Below are positions 21,900 to 34,471 of a stretch of DNA of 64,000 bases, piece by piece. The notes under the pieces are model-generated. The model was given only the letters and a program-made list of their open reading frames with translations, made no database searches and was not told where the DNA came from. Source of the stretch: Trichostrongylus colubriformis (taxonomy: Eukaryota > Nematoda > Chromadorea > Rhabditida > Trichostrongylidae). Location: NCBI GenBank assembly GCA_963978905.1, contig OZ022256.1, positions 42,890,001 to 42,954,000 of the forward strand. Direction: 5' to 3'. Position 1 is the stretch's first letter, and every line of letters begins with the position of its first letter. The translations under genes and the position numbers were made by a program.

Positions 21900-22180
21900 T
21901 TATGTCCAAGCTATCTTGAACATACTTGATGTGAGCGGAAACCCGCCCACAATGGGCGGAGCGTGCAAACATCGAATGGTGCTCGGAGAAAAATTGCATT
22001 CTGGTTCTGAAATGACAGAGGAAAAAAGGTTGGGCAGTGATGGCTAGGGATCTTTGTGAGAGATAAAGCTCTGCGCTAGGTGGAGCTTTTATGGTGGTGG
22101 CAGGAGCATGAGACAGAAATTCGTAATGTGGTTCCGAAAAGGTCTTAAGAGGAGGAGAGGAATTAAAAGTAAAGGGCAAG
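21900..22180. repeat. Diverged copy of the GGGCGGAGCG repeat family
   Basis: GCGGAAACCCGCCCACAATGGGCGGAGCGTG is arranged like the unit at 16595-16625, followed by a similar AAAAATTGCATTCTGG stretch. The 127-codon minus-strand open frame across it is not credible as a gene. Confidence 0.45.
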
Positions 22181-22778
22181 TGCACAATGACTGGGTGAAA
22201 ATACGCATAGCAATGTGAGATAGAGTGGAGACTGACAAATTCTACCAGAAACGCTCATTGAAGTGCACCACTAGGTCAAAGAAACTGAACAAGGGATATT
22301 TTCATGATGTCAACATGCATTAGTAACGATCGAAATCAACGGATTTGTGCACCATTTCAACAGATGAGTAATGCTGCAAGTAATGTACGAGCCAGCGATC
22401 AATATCGATCGAAATCATCCAATTTTGTGCAAGGTGGAATGGGTAGTAAACCATTTTTCTGTTTGCCGTGCGAGGGCTACGAAATTGATATTGACGTGAT
22501 GTGGTGATGTGTGTCAAGTCAGTTCATAGAAAAAAGCAATCCCGATCGTTACTATGGGCGAAAGCTTCGGTGCCGGATGGGACTCGAACCCGCACTTAAC
22601 TTTCGCATCGCGAGCGATAAACAGCAGTTATCAAAAATTAAAAATACCGCAATCCCGATCGTCTAACGCTTGCGGTGCTACGCGTATAGTAGTGTGCGCC
22701 AGCCAACTGCTAAGATGCTGAGTGTCGAAATTGCCGTGTTACGCTAACCCTGACCCTATTCATGCTTGTTAGCTACAT

Positions 22779-23275
22779 ATACAAAAGTATTCAGCCTAAT
22801 GGTCTTTCACCTGGGTTTTTCACTTGTAACTTTTTTGCGAGTGGACCAATCTGAGAGAAATTTTAGTATGATGTACTTGGAGACACTGCATACCTAATAT
22901 ACTATTTTGGCGCTCAACGGTGTAGGTTACGTGGTTAAACGCAATTTTTTGTTTTTGGAGTGCCATCGCTATGCCGTCCCGCTGTGCCACTGTCATCGAA
23001 AGTCGTGGTTTCTCTACAGAATATTGATGTTCTCTGAGGCTTGCTCGTTTTGTTTTTGTAAAGAAAGCCGTTTTTCTTGACCAAGCCTTTTTCTTTTTTT
23101 CGGTGGTCTTATAGTAGTTCTTGTTAAAAAACATGAGAAGAGTCAAGCGGCACTCAAGTAGAAGGAAATGTTGACAATAGGTTTAGGCACCACATATTAA
23201 AATTTTGCCAAATTTGGTCAATTAGAAAAAAGTTACGACAAAAAAGTTTCTGCCGAATACTTTTGAGCGCTACTG
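22779..23275. mobile_element. Relic of a Tc1-like element
   Basis: The right end, reverse-complemented, reads CAGTAGCGCTCAAAAGTATT, a Tc1-style terminus, followed by TA. The left side has an inverted CAAAAGTATTCAGCC and a matching GTAACTTTTTT block, but the outermost bases are lost. A minus-strand 108-codon open frame (23146-22820) lies inside and contains LSMTVAQRDGIA, loosely like a transposase N-terminus. That resemblance is weak. Confidence 0.45.
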
Positions 23276-23880
23276 TATGTAGTACCGACAAATAGCAGAA
23301 TTTTCTTTTCGGCAATGCAGCCGTTCAATACAGGCGTTCAGCTGCATTGAGCTATGACACAGAATTTGGAAGTACTGTGTGAAACTTCAAAAAGCAAAGC
23401 AACGCGTTTTGAATGACATTATTATTTTGCTTGAGGCAAAATTGCAGTTATGAATCAAAAGATTGATCAGTAGTGTTGCAAGAAGTACTCGCAGACAATG
23501 GGTGCAGTGATTCACGCGTTGAGCACTAGAAATATTTCCTAGGTGAAACTGTAGAGGTCCAAGTAAATGCGTTACACGATGAAAGAAAAATTCAAGGAGA
23601 TGCGATAGGGTCTACGCTGTCATACACCGTCTCTGGGCCATTGCAACGCCTCCAAGCGGTGCGATATGCACTGCGTTTATCCGCCACGCAAGGAGCATCC
23701 GTAATGCTACAATATACTTATGATGAAAAAGGAGTGTGAAAATAAAACACACAACCAGAGTTGAAGCCTTTCACTAGGTTTCGTGTTACATGCATGTGTG
23801 ACACATTAGCGTACTACAATTTTCTGCTCTTAATCCTCGCTTCCACATCAATTCTATGCAGTTATTGCTGCTCCTAATCG

Positions 23881-23915
23881 ATATTCATTTATTTATTTAT
23901 TTATTTATTTATCCA
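23881..23915. repeat. (TTTA)n microsatellite
   Basis: Seven consecutive TTTA units on the + strand, probably the TAAA tail of the minus-strand retroposon relic. Confidence 0.85.
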
Positions 23916-24960
23916 TTTATTGCACGCATAGGTGCGCTCACAATTGCATACGAAGTCATCATAAATACATCCTAGAGACATGATTGCAGTGTCTATAGTT
24001 AAACCAGAGAGATGGTAGAGAGAGGTCATATAAGGTTTCCGAGGAACACAAAAGAAGGCAGTGACCACTTCAAAAATCATCGTGCAGCTGAACTCGTTTT
24101 GAAAGTTTCGAGATTCACAATGTGCATATAAGCAATTCGTTCAGGCGGATGGCGTAGGGAAGACTTTACCCTAAGACAGAAGCAGAGTAGTGGGAAATCT
24201 GAAACTGAATTTTCGGATGCCAACTATTTCCTACACCTCACAATTCAGCTTCAGACCCGCCACATAATATTTATCGTTCTGGTCAATCGAGTGGTCTTAT
24301 AAATCCAATTAGAGGTGTTGAAAAGTAATATAGATCTCCTCTCCATTCAACTCGCTGCGGTAATGGTGACTTCAGACCAACAGTTCGGTTACAAGGGAGA
24401 AATCAAAAGTCAAGAAACTCTACAGAAAGATACGGTCAAAACATATCACGATGTCTCCGTCATCAATCGAGCGAAATTGGATGGCTATTGAATGCACACC
24501 AGTTCGCGCTACTGGAAAAATTTTCATTCTTCGAGTAATTTGAGGAATACTGAACGCCGAATAGCTGACAAATCCACTTTCCTTGCTCTGTTCTTGAAGA
24601 TGTTAATATTTCGAGTTTCTGCAATCACAGTTGGCAACGACCGGAGCCATCTCGCTCCACGGAAAAAAAATTGAAAACCTAGGGCCGCTGCTTATTCGCC
24701 TTTGTAGGGCACTGCAGACAAAGCTTTTGTGTGTGCACTCTACAAGGTCTAAATCTTCAATAAGTGCTGGGCTCAAGATTCGGTTCTCCCTCCAGTAGCT
24801 TGAAACACCAAAGACGCTCCGACAGAGTAGACATTTAAGTCCGAAGCATTCCAGACCCTCCTTATAACTGGGCATACAAACAGGATAGGCTGGACTTGGA
24901 TAACATCCATACATCAGAATTTCAGTAACGGTTTGCTAGACTTACCTTTTACCTGCAGTT
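23881..24960 (-). mobile_element. Relic of a CR1/L2-like non-LTR retroposon, 3' part
   Basis: The minus-strand frame 24914-24603 reads LMYGCYPSPAYPV, GLECF, FGVSSYWREN and LVECTHKSFVCSALQRRIS. This order matches the C-terminal end of CR1/Jockey-type reverse transcriptases (an L-YG/P start, R..G..SY, then LQRR). The frame is broken by stops after 24600 and decays upstream of 24914. About 700 bp downstream on the same strand a (TAAA)n tract at 23915-23881 would be the element's 3' tail, as is usual for this class. The retroposon assignment rests on pattern memory only. Confidence 0.5.
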
Positions 24961-24999
24961 TCTTTGCATAAGGGTTTCAAATTTGAGATCTATATTCTG

Positions 25000-26130
25000 G
25001 AATTGGTGAAGTTTTACTGGTGTAAACGAATCGTTGCAACGGAAGTTCCTGAAAATCATAAATAGCTTTTTAAATCCTTTTTGTGTTCCTGTTGAGTACC
25101 ACTAATCTGCTGATCGAAGTCCAGCTCCTGTTCATATGGAATCCAAAGTCTTGAATATCTTCTAAAGTGCAGTACCACGTCATTGTGTGTGTATGGGACT
25201 GCCTTGGCTCTTCTTAAGTGAAGCACTGATGTTTGAAGACGTACTGATGTTTTGTTTGGATATCAATACCATCAGCACTGGCACCTGTTTGAATTGCACC
25301 AAAAGTGCTGCCACTTTGCCACGCCGGACTTCTTTCCTTCACGCGTCTCCAACACCTCAAACTTGGGTAATTAAACAATTGTTCAAGAATGAAATTAGAA
25401 AATTCAACAGTCAACAAAGGGTCAGTTAGGTGAGCAAGAGGAGGGCTGATTAAAGATATCAATAAAACGCTGGGCCTCTCTTTCTTCCGGGAGTTCTTTC
25501 ATAACACCCTTGGCGCGCGATCACCCCCTTTGATCCCGATAACTCAATAAAGACTTGTCGTCACTCCTGGTGGCATTATCTACTCTTAATAACAATTCAA
25601 TAACAACGTCTTGCTATCAACAACGTCACCAATACTTGTTCTTCGGTTCCTTTTCATTCATCGTCCTTGCTCGCTATCCTCATGAATCGCGTCTGGCCTT
25701 CTTGCCCATTGCGTCGTATTCCCCTATAAGGTGACGCAGCCCTCGTCGCACCTCAGCAGTCTGTCATCGGTCTGCGATGTTACATAGAGCTATGTGGTGG
25801 ACCCTATCATCTCGAATGGGGACTCGAACGCAGTTCCTCCTACGCGATCACGGTAGTAATAGCTCTTCCTTCGGCAGCAGCAGTCTTGACAATATCCACA
25901 CCTTTTGAGATAACTTGAACAATATAATAGCTCTTGCATTATACTCCACCTTTCGTCTCCGTCGATAACGTTGGGACATGCATCAGAAAAGTGCTCCCTT
26001 CCCGGTCACAGAAAGCGCATCTCAACGATGTATTCATGTAAGGTGAACGCTATGTCTTCTTCTAATAGGGAAGTACTGTGAATCCCTTTTCATCCAGTCC
26101 ATACTCCTCTCTAGCTCGTCGATAAGCCTT
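25000..26130. other. Gene-free stretch
   Basis: A B-box-like string (antisense GTTCGAGTCCCC near 25813) suggests a tRNA-derived fragment. Open frames at 25187-25462 overlap on both strands. No gene is supported. Confidence 0.35.
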
Positions 26131-26132
26131 CT

Positions 26133-26304
26133 AAGGCCGCGGTCATACTTACAGCCGGCAGGATGTGGCTGCGTACACAGGCAGTGGGGGAGAGTAGCAC
26201 GGGGGAGGTGCAGAGATGACGCAGGCAACGAGGCAGGGTGGCATATGCGGAGACGCATAGATACGCAGCCACGCCCTCTCGCCGGCACCGTAAGTATGCG
26301 GCCT
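26133..26304. mobile_element. Small MITE with AGGCCGC..ACTTAC ends
   Basis: The left AGGCCGCGGTCATACTTACA and the reverse complement of the right AGGCCGCATACTTACGG agree apart from a small indel, with GCCGG next on both sides. It has no coding capacity. Confidence 0.5.
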
Positions 26305-26309
26305 GAGCT

Positions 26310-29300
26310 CTCTTCTCCTTCGGGCACGACTATTTCTTCGAGGGCGTGGAAGCGAGCTCCTTCGGGCACCCAAGTCGTTTTCCCTTATGATTCTAATGAC
26401 GCTCGCGACTTCTTTCCTAAACTACTTCCACGATCTTTTCTGATCTCATTCTTTCCTGGACTACTTCAACGATCCTTTCTGGTCTTACTTCTTCAACAAC
26501 GCGGTCGCTATTATTCGCTGGTCGAACACTTCATGTGGTTCGATATAGAAGCTCTTAATTTTCTCTAGTTTTTATTTTCTTTGCTATCTCAATGCACTAA
26601 CAAAAATTCCCCTTGTTTCAATGAATATCCATCCAAACGACGACTGTCCCGCTTGCTTTCTGCTGTAGCGATTGATATAGGGAGGAGCATGGCAAATATA
26701 TACAACTGTACACTTAGCACTGTTCTGATCTTAAGATTGACCCTTGCTCGGCATCTTATGCAGAAGCTTCCACTTGCCCTCGCAGAGTAATCGAACATTC
26801 AGTTGTTTCATTGCGTGAACCACGAAGACTATCGTGAACTGTGCCTTCAGAGAACAATTACCGTGCTTTCTTCCGGTTTTTGATTTGACTCATAAGGAAT
26901 CCAACAGACTGTATGCCAGTCGAACATGCACTTGTATCTTGTACTTTTCTTCCTTGATTATTCAAGGTAAAGTTTTAGGCATGCAAAAAGGATAGAGAAT
27001 GGAATGCAATAATGGAAGGTGAGCTGCTTGCCACGAATTCCAAAATGTATGTTATGAAAAGCAAGTTAGTAGTGTGGTCGTGGACATGGGAGTACGGTTG
27101 CAATTTCAAGTACTTGCCCAACAACCGCTCTAGCCCAACTGCACCGCATATCTTTTCATTTGAGTGAGCAGACACGTTGGAATGTGCTACATGGACTAAG
27201 GAAAATCCTTGTCCCAATCAAGCTGTGGATACGGTACGTTGTGTCGGCGCCACTTGGCATTCGCGACGCAATTGCCTACGTCATCCGCAACGCACGCGGT
27301 GAGTGCGGCAAGAGAACAATTGTCCATGCATCAGATGATATAGCTAGCTCTTCACGCTCTGCTTGTGTAGGCTACCATCAAACTGAGGTTTGGTGCAGTC
27401 AGCCGAGCGCCACTCACCTAATTTTCTGAATTCCTAAACCTGCAAGAAGCGTTTGATTTATGAAGTAGTTCTTGATGATTTGAATCATACTTTGTCTCTT
27501 ACTCACAATCGCCACGTTGGACCTAATGTGAGGAGTACCCTTTCTTCAAATCCGCTAAGTGAGGAAAAGTAATAGGAGATCTCCCTAGGCGAAGTGCGCA
27601 CCAAATATTTGTTACTTACAGAAAATTCTGCGATTCTTTCCACGGATCACATATCATTCGCTCGTATCATCGAGCGTTTTTGAAATGCTTTTAGCAGCAC
27701 AGTAGATTCCAATAGCCGATGGTGCGGCAATATCGATCGATTTGATGCTTTGTCTTTTGTCAGCAGGGCAGAGCTCTCCTGTGCCTTCCACGTGCTTCAC
27801 CATACCCATCCAGTCTGCGACCAAAGGATGCTTTCGACAGACAAGTGCTGTCTAGTCAGATTACTTCATTGCTCAGCACCTGTTCCTTACTGCTCGTCGC
27901 ATCCATTTCAATTTTCATATTCCACCCTACTGTTGACGAATAAAGGTTGACACTGTACATGCAGCACTTGCAACGAGAGCGATTGTCATTTTTTGACTCG
28001 AAAAGAATTTAGCGAAGCCATTTAACCTTCCTTCCTTCCAGGTTATGAGCCAGTGTGAGGTCAACTTGAGATTTATTACCTCATTGAGCTGTTCTGCTTT
28101 TCTTGCATTCATGGACCTTGAAAATATGTGTGGGAGGAGAGTTCTGCACCTGTTAACGATTTTGTGCCTCGTCCACCGGGAAGTGGGGGCGCGGAAGACA
28201 TGCACAACAAGCGGTCGATAGTGCACACCGCGCGCCCTTTCGTCCACGCCGCGCGCGATAAACTGAGCGACGCGCGGCGTGCACTTGCTGCGCTCACGCC
28301 CATTTCTGCTGGCAGTTTGCTTATTGATCGTCGAACGCTCTTGCTTGCTTTCGATTTTCTATGCGAACTGTGCGTATTCTCCTGTTCTACATACATTGCT
28401 CTACGTTAAGAACAGGTTGTTCGCACTGACATCTATCGGTTACACTTTTAGATCTTGCGGCTATGTCGCCAAGTATAATTCTTCGAGCTGTGGCGAAGGC
28501 ATTTTCTCACGAGCGTCTGCGTGTGCTCTGCCTTAGTAAGAGGGTACTTGTGCCTCAGTAGGAATTTATAGTAGATTTTGATCCTGGACTGAATTTTTGC
28601 TGTGCATAGGACGCCGCGTACCCCGATCGGTACCCGTTTATAGCATGAGCATCGGCGCATTTTCTGGGAATCATCCGTTGCTTTATTTCTACTTAGACGC
28701 ATTCTCTACATCTTATTAGATGATTCTGGTCGGAGCGGAACAGCTGTCGACATTATCCAGTGGCGATTCAGTAATCGTGAGGATGGTTGATAATCGTACG
28801 AGGTACGGCTACAGTTGGAGTTACTAATAGTAAACTGGCGGGTCCAGAGTCTCACTTTGCAGCAGTACTAATAACCTTGAGGATCGTCGGATTGTAGGGT
28901 AGGGACACCCAATTGAGGATTTTTGCCAAGCCCACCCCCAGTGGTGTGTTTTATGATTAGTATGGCGCTGTCAGAAGTCTGCTTATCTCTATAGTGCGAG
29001 TGGACATCCATACTATCTCTACTAGATGCTTCCGGGGGAAAACCTAGTGCTTATGGAATGGGACCGTTGCACTGCACTTGCGGCATATGTACTGAGGTGC
29101 GGTGGCGATGAGTCATTGCGCCGCCACCGTGCACGCTGACCCTTTATCGGTTGATGTCAAGTTCTATCATTAGGTCTGTCAAATTTCAAGTGTTGCGCTG
29201 ACTAATTCCGATAGTTAGTTGAAACGTTTCTGTGGTACGTCCCCTCTATCGTCTGATCTCACTATTCTTTGGCGGAACTTTTCAGTCTGAAAAATAGGTG

Positions 29301-30700
29301 CTTCCGGGAGAAAACGTAGTGCTTATGGAATATATGCTTAGGTTTCTCTCAACTCATTGCATGCAGAGATTAACTGTATGGTATCTTTCGAAGGTTCGTC
29401 ATAACTTGTGATGCACGACCTTGTCAGATAACCTCTTGCTGCAGCGGTTTACTTGGCCCATGTGCAATCAAAGCCAACAGCGAACAGTGTGATGTGCGAT
29501 CGGTAATCGTGCTCGAACCGCATGCAGCGTCGGTCCTGGTAGCGTATCCAATGAACTAGTGCCGAGTTGCTGTTCGTAAAGGTAGATGGCTCAAGGCTAA
29601 CGCTGGTCCAGTTTTGAACTTATATGGCTTCGACACATGACGCGCACCGTTTTTACGTGTTGGGCTGAAACAACGAGAGTCTTGTACACTGACCGGGAGC
29701 TCGAAAATTCCGAAAGCAAGTTCGTTGAAATTTAAAAAAAAAAGGTTGAGTGGGATAGAACCAGCGAACCAACGTAATGTAATCGACTCCAAATCAGCAT
29801 GTCACACTACTAAGGTAGGGAAACACTTCATATGGAAGGGCACATGTCTTCACGTAGGCTGTGTCCACAACCTGCAGTATATGCAACACATACGCATGCA
29901 TGGTCCCCTACAAGTGCTGGGACATGTTATTGTTCAACATTCAACAATCCCCAGTTCCCCTGACTCTCTAGTATGGCACCTCAATTGGAAGCGTAGAATA
30001 ACCATGACATGGTAAAAGCAATGAAAAAAGTGTAGTACTACTTAAATGTTGGAATTGTGAAAAAACTAGCTGGGTAAAAAAGTTAACCTTTGTGTGGAGG
30101 GTGTTGTGTACCCTGATCACAAATTTGGCATCCGCTTTCGGCACTGCAGTTTCCTCGCGAATTTTTTCCTGCACTACGCTACGTTATTCAGAGCACCTGA
30201 ATACCCAACACTAAGTATCAGGTTGTTCGAATTTTTTGATTCCCGGCTTTCGCATGTTTCTTCTTTCGCATGCTCATGAAAGCGCATTTTTCTGTTTCTA
30301 CAAAATTTTATCATCCGAGATTAGAACCATAAAAACAATTCAGTGGAAAAAGTGCAAGCTTGTGCTCCTGTTGCCTGAAACACTGGGGATCTAGAGAGAT
30401 GAAACCAGTTGGTTTCGTGAGTATCGTGTTCGGTCCTCATGCGTTCTCTCCCATAAAAGTAGTCCGGTTGTTTGAAGGAATGGTATAGAGGACAGCGACA
30501 GAGTTTGTATCCCAGCTCAACTTCTTCAGAGTTATTTGTGCAACATGGGTTGTGCGTTGTTTTGTAAAAGGAGAGATTCTTCCTATCAGCCAAGGCTGAG
30601 CTCACGATCTGCAGTTTGTGACCGCCTTTATCCATAGCCATGGTGTATCACCCCAGCAACGACCTACCATACCGCCAACATGCCATAGGGCTGACAGCTA
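26310..30700. other. Gene-free stretch with repeat fragments
   Basis: The stretch holds a CpG-rich block at about 28139-28310, probably a MITE. It also holds a direct repeat of about 33 bp (GCTTCCGGGGGAAAACCTAG near 29030 and GCTTCCGGGAGAAAACGTAG near 29301), a tRNA-like fragment at 29502-29563, and a lone TGATCACAAATTTGGCATCC motif near 30114 related to the large palindromes. Open frames at 26589-26798 and 30321-30641 (minus) are unassigned. Confidence 0.4.
29502..29563 (-). other. tRNA-like fragment or SINE head
   Basis: On the minus strand GGCACTAGTTCATTGGATAC is followed by a B-box-like GGTTCGAGCAC, so A- and B-box spacing is roughly right. At about 62 nt with poor stems it is too short for a working tRNA. 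Confidence 0.35.
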
Positions 30701-30719
30701 TGAGCTTCACCTCAATCGA

Positions 30720-30990
30720 GCCAATGCGTAGATCGTCGTCGATTGTTCTCAGAACCCAGTCCTTTTTACATGTCACGAAGTGCTTGAGAATTGGGTCGTT
30801 TATTGCCCGGAGAACACGGGTGTACGAGGAAATCGTGCGGGTCTACCGTTTGTCCATTCTGTTTTAAAGACTTTAGAAAAGTTCAAAATACGTATCAGAA
30901 CATGAACGGTACTATAACTGAATAGTACAAGAAGCGGCTTTAATATGCTATAGGCATCTATGGCAAAGAACCAAAAACCCATCTCAAAAG
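30720..30990. mobile_element. Fragment shared with the mariner relic at 40890-41540
   Basis: The stretch from about 30850 (TTTGTCCATTCTGTTTTAAA) to 30985 (GAAGCGGCTTTAATATGCTA, then GCAAAGAACCAAAAA) aligns with 41415-41530 in the same order. It is probably the 3' end of a related mariner element. Ends were not found. Confidence 0.35.
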
Positions 30991-31087
30991 GTGAAAATAT
31001 GAGACCACAAAAGCTTTCCTAACTACCCAAGAGATTCGGCACTATCTGGTGCCACATGACGTCGACACCAGAAGTCAGTGTAATATA

Positions 31088-31986
31088 TTAGGTTGATTCA
31101 TAGTAAATCGGACAAATTGACCAATTTTAATCATTGTCGTACAACTTTTTTACGACAACAGGGATTCACTTGAAATATACTCCATCTTTATCGATGACCT
31201 TCTGCCACGGTATAGGCAGATCATGGATGCCCTTGCTCCAGAAGGCCGGAAGCTGGAGCTCGAAGAAGTTGCCGAGTTCCGCCTTGACCTTTTTTTCGAG
31301 TTTTGAAGTCTTGGCCGTCCAGGTGGCGTTGGCTGTGGGAGAAAAGGTGGAAATCTGAAGGGGCCAGGTCTGGGGAGTACGGTGGGTATAGAAGTACGGT
31401 CCAACTGTACGACAGCAGCTCGGCCTTGGTCGATCTTGCGAAGTGCGGTCTGTGGAAGTAGACACGTTGTCGTGCTGGAAGTAGACATGTGACCGCCGCC
31501 GTAGCGAACTTTGGACATTGGCCTTCAATTCTCGTAATTGACCAACGTAGACGTCGGCGGATACTGTGGTACCTTCATCGAGCAGCTCCCAGTACTCTAC
31601 GCCGTGTACGCTCCACCAACCGCGGTTTTCGTCTTCGATGGAATAGTCGCCTGACGCAAACTTCGAATGCTACAACTACAGTGTACTTCTGCCGGGGACA
31701 TGCTCCTTGTGAACTTCTATCAGACGTCTGCCGACATCCGCGGGTTCCTGGCCAGATAGCGATATAAATAGTATGACGTTGCGGATGTGGTCCTGGACCG
31801 CTTGAAATCGTGCGGCATTGTGGCGGAATGAATTTACTTTGGAGTGATTATTTTGCGGTACTTTGAAGAGCTTTTCATACTCATTCCAACGGTACCTCGC
31901 GCGTCCATTTTCGTTAATTCGTTACTGAGTTATGATCTCTAGAAATCATCACTACCATTTGTCCGATTTATTATGAATCAACCTAA
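31088..31986 (-). mobile_element. Broken mariner-family transposon
   Basis: Inverted ends TTAGGTTGATTCATAGTAAA and, reverse-complemented, TTAGGTTGATTCATAATAAA extend about 30 bp and are flanked by TA at 31086-31087 and 31987-31988. On the minus strand mariner transposase pieces read in order: WWSVHGVEYWELLDEG, SADVYVGQL, VYFQHDN (DNA-cleavage core region) and a C-terminal FWSKGIHDLPIPWQKVIDKD. Frames shift several times and the N-terminal third is missing (899 bp in all), so it is dead. Confidence 0.9.
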
Positions 31987-31989
31987 TAG

Positions 31990-32700
31990 TAATTGCGTTT
32001 AGGACAGTGCACGATTCGCGTGAAAAAAAATTGGCTGATAGGAAGAGGTTGTGACATGTGACGCCGAAAACGGCCATATCTGCGAAGGTAGTGCGCAATT
32101 GGAAACTTCGGAGTTATTGAAACATTGACGTGGAATTGATAACAGTACTGGGCTTTCCACTTGGGGCACAAAACTGCTTTCACGTTCTGGAACTATGTGC
32201 ATTTTAGCAATGCACACAGTACCAAAACGTAAAAGGAATGTCTGAAATTTTCAACCAGCACAATCACGACAAGCCGAGAAAGGTAAGGAACTATGTGCGT
32301 AGAAAGTGGGGAGCTTTAGCGTGGATACATTTGTACAGTTCAGCTGTCCTCAAGACGCTCAACTGGTTCATGAGTCAAGCCGATTAAGACACCGCACGCG
32401 ACAAGTTTTTCACTGACAACGTTGGCTATAGGTCTAATTTACAACGAGACCAGGAACTTGGCTGCGCGCGGTGAAGCAATCGCGCGGCATGATGACCTCC
32501 TTGGATTGTCCTGGCGCACACCTAGGTGAATCATCTCTTCCCATATCCACATAGAGCGTAGACATTTTGGAATATGAGAACTGACAAAAACCCAATGCAA
32601 TAAATGAATATAGGAATTTAGTCCTTTTGCTCGCACAATTTCCACTCTTTGGGGAGGTGCTAATTGATTTCTGACACTCTGGCTAGCTTTGGATGACACC
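31990..32700. other. Gene-free stretch
   Basis: No exon or repeat was recognised between the mariner relic and the MITE at 32705. Confidence 0.35.
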
Positions 32701-32704
32701 TTCT

Positions 32705-32873
32705 AGCTACCCTCCAGTTCCGAGCTCCTGATAGGGCGTGGCCTAGGACTTTGGTGAGTGGCGAGAATGAGAGTGCGTGGCAAGAGTTAGAATGTGAGGC
32801 GGAGAGAGAGAGTCTGATGCAGTCTCACCCAAGTCCGTAGGCCACCCTATCAGGCCCTCCAAAATGGACTGTA
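32705..32873. mobile_element. GC-rich palindromic MITE (copy 2 of 3)
   Basis: It starts CCAGTTCCGAGCTCCTGATA and ends CCCTCCAAAATGGACTGTA. The inside has GGGCGTGGCC, GAGAATGAGAGTGCGTGG and CAAGTCCGTAGGCCA, in the same layout as 2914-3080 and 40566-40744. Confidence 0.65.
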
Positions 32874-33200
32874 CCTACAATTATTTATCCTGTTCTGGAA
32901 AGCAAAAGTGGTCATGATTCCATCAAAGCTTAGTAAAAGACGTTTTTCATGTAACGCCGTCATTTCTTTGTGGTATTCTCCGTATATGAATACACATTAC
33001 CAACGCAAAATTACGGAGGTATGTATATCGTAAACTCGGAGCGCAACCGTAATCACCGTCTTTCTTGTCTTTGCCCTGCACTATAATCTTTTAGTAGATG
33101 CCATGACACTGTGAAGACTCTCACTATCCCTTAATTTCCCTTCTCCTGTTCTTGTGCGATGTTTTGCAATAAATGGCACCAAGAAGGCCATGGGTTCAGT

Positions 33201-33459
33201 GGGTGAGGGTCGATAGGTCGAATTTCCGCTTGCGGCGTCGCACTCGCGGCGCCGCCAGTACGAGTCGTTTGGGAATCCCTCATGACGCAATGGCTGGTAC
33301 CGTAAAGGACCTTCAAATGTTGCAAATTGGAAGCTCCAACCTTTAAAGGTCCCTTACGGTGCCAGCCCATTGCGTCTTGAGCGGAATTGCAAACGACTCG
33401 TACCCGCCGCGCCGCTCACCGCAGGCGGTCGCGGAAATTCGACCTATCGACCACCACCC
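33201..33459. mobile_element. Palindromic MITE with a nested inner foldback
   Basis: The left end GGGTGAGGGTCGATAGGTCG and the reverse complement of the right end GGGTGGTGGTCGATAGGTCG continue as GAATTTCCGC on both sides. ACGAGTCGTTTG pairs with CAAACGACTCGT inside. The centre (about 33296-33362) is a second foldback, GGTACCGTAAAGGACC against GGTCCCTTACGGTGCC. It belongs with the element at 58469-58707, which shares CGAATTTCCGCTT. No target duplication is clear. Confidence 0.65.
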
Positions 33460-34440
33460 GGCCCGGTGCACTGTGCTCTGCGTCTCTAACGCTATGGCTA
33501 GGGTGCAGAGAGGTGATAGCGCGGTGCTAATGCATTTAGGGAGGGGGGCACTAGACAAACCAAGATTGTGCCCAATTTCTGCTCATGGGGGCTCTCGAGG
33601 TTATTTTATGCCTACATACATTTCTTTCAGTATATACAAAAAATTTGCTTCATTCAGACTAAGCAACTACTCGTGGTTGCTTGCCTAAGCTCAGGGAAAG
33701 GAAATACTCTTACACCATAGGTTTACACCAGATAGAAAACACGAATCCACTTTATCAGAATCCTTTCTTTGCAAAACTCGAGCGTGAAATGGTTATGCTG
33801 TCGTCAGCTTCACGATTTTGCGCGCTTGCCATTTTGCGGTGTCGCGGCCTCGTACGCGAAACCGCGGTGTTACACAATCTCAAGGTCAGTTCGCGCGCGA
33901 AAGTGCCATGCCGCAGCAAAATCGCGAAGTATGAGGGCGGCCTTAGCGCTGTGACCTCTCTGCGCTCTGACCATGGCGTTAGGCACTTTTCATACTTTAC
34001 GTGTCCTCGTCAATTGACGCCGTCACCGGAGTCAATTTGACGCAGTCGCGTGACTGCCGCGGACGACGGCGTCCGTCTGATAACGCTCACCTTTTGCAAA
34101 ACGCTCCAACCTCACTACAGTATGGTGTGATCGTGGCGAGAGCCCACAATTTCGACTTCCAATCTTGGCATGGTGCCATACTATATCTAGGCATAAAATA
34201 ACCTCAAGAGCTTTTATAAGCAGTAATTGGACACGGCGTATGCTCATGTGTCCCCCCCTCCTCCGTAACTTTAGTAGCACCAAAAAAATTTTATCCATTT
34301 TTAAGCCGCAGATTACATTTTGTTTCCAGACTGGGTGGTCTGTCCATTGAGGGAACGCTTAACGTGTTGATTCCATACGTGCCCGCCTTAACGTGTTTTG
34401 ACGTGATATCATATTTTAAGAGAGATATTTTAGGAATTCG
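33460..34440. other. Upstream region of the ADP/ATP carrier gene
   Basis: CpG-rich inverted motifs occur around 33810-33930 (GATTTTGCG on one side, CGCAAAATCGCGAAG on the other), suggesting another foldback. I see no TATA box that I can place with confidence. Non-coding 5' exons of the carrier gene may lie here. Confidence 0.3.
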
Positions 34441-34471
34441 GGTGAGCTAGGTGGCTGTTCACACGTGCATC

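Noticed and set aside
22560..22640. Antisense GGTTCGAGTCCC-like tRNA B box
   Set aside because: No A box at tRNA spacing and the stems do not pair. It is too weak to call a tRNA.
31150..31767. Open frames of 92-122 codons on both strands
   Set aside because: They are shadows and broken pieces of the mariner transposase at 31088-31986.
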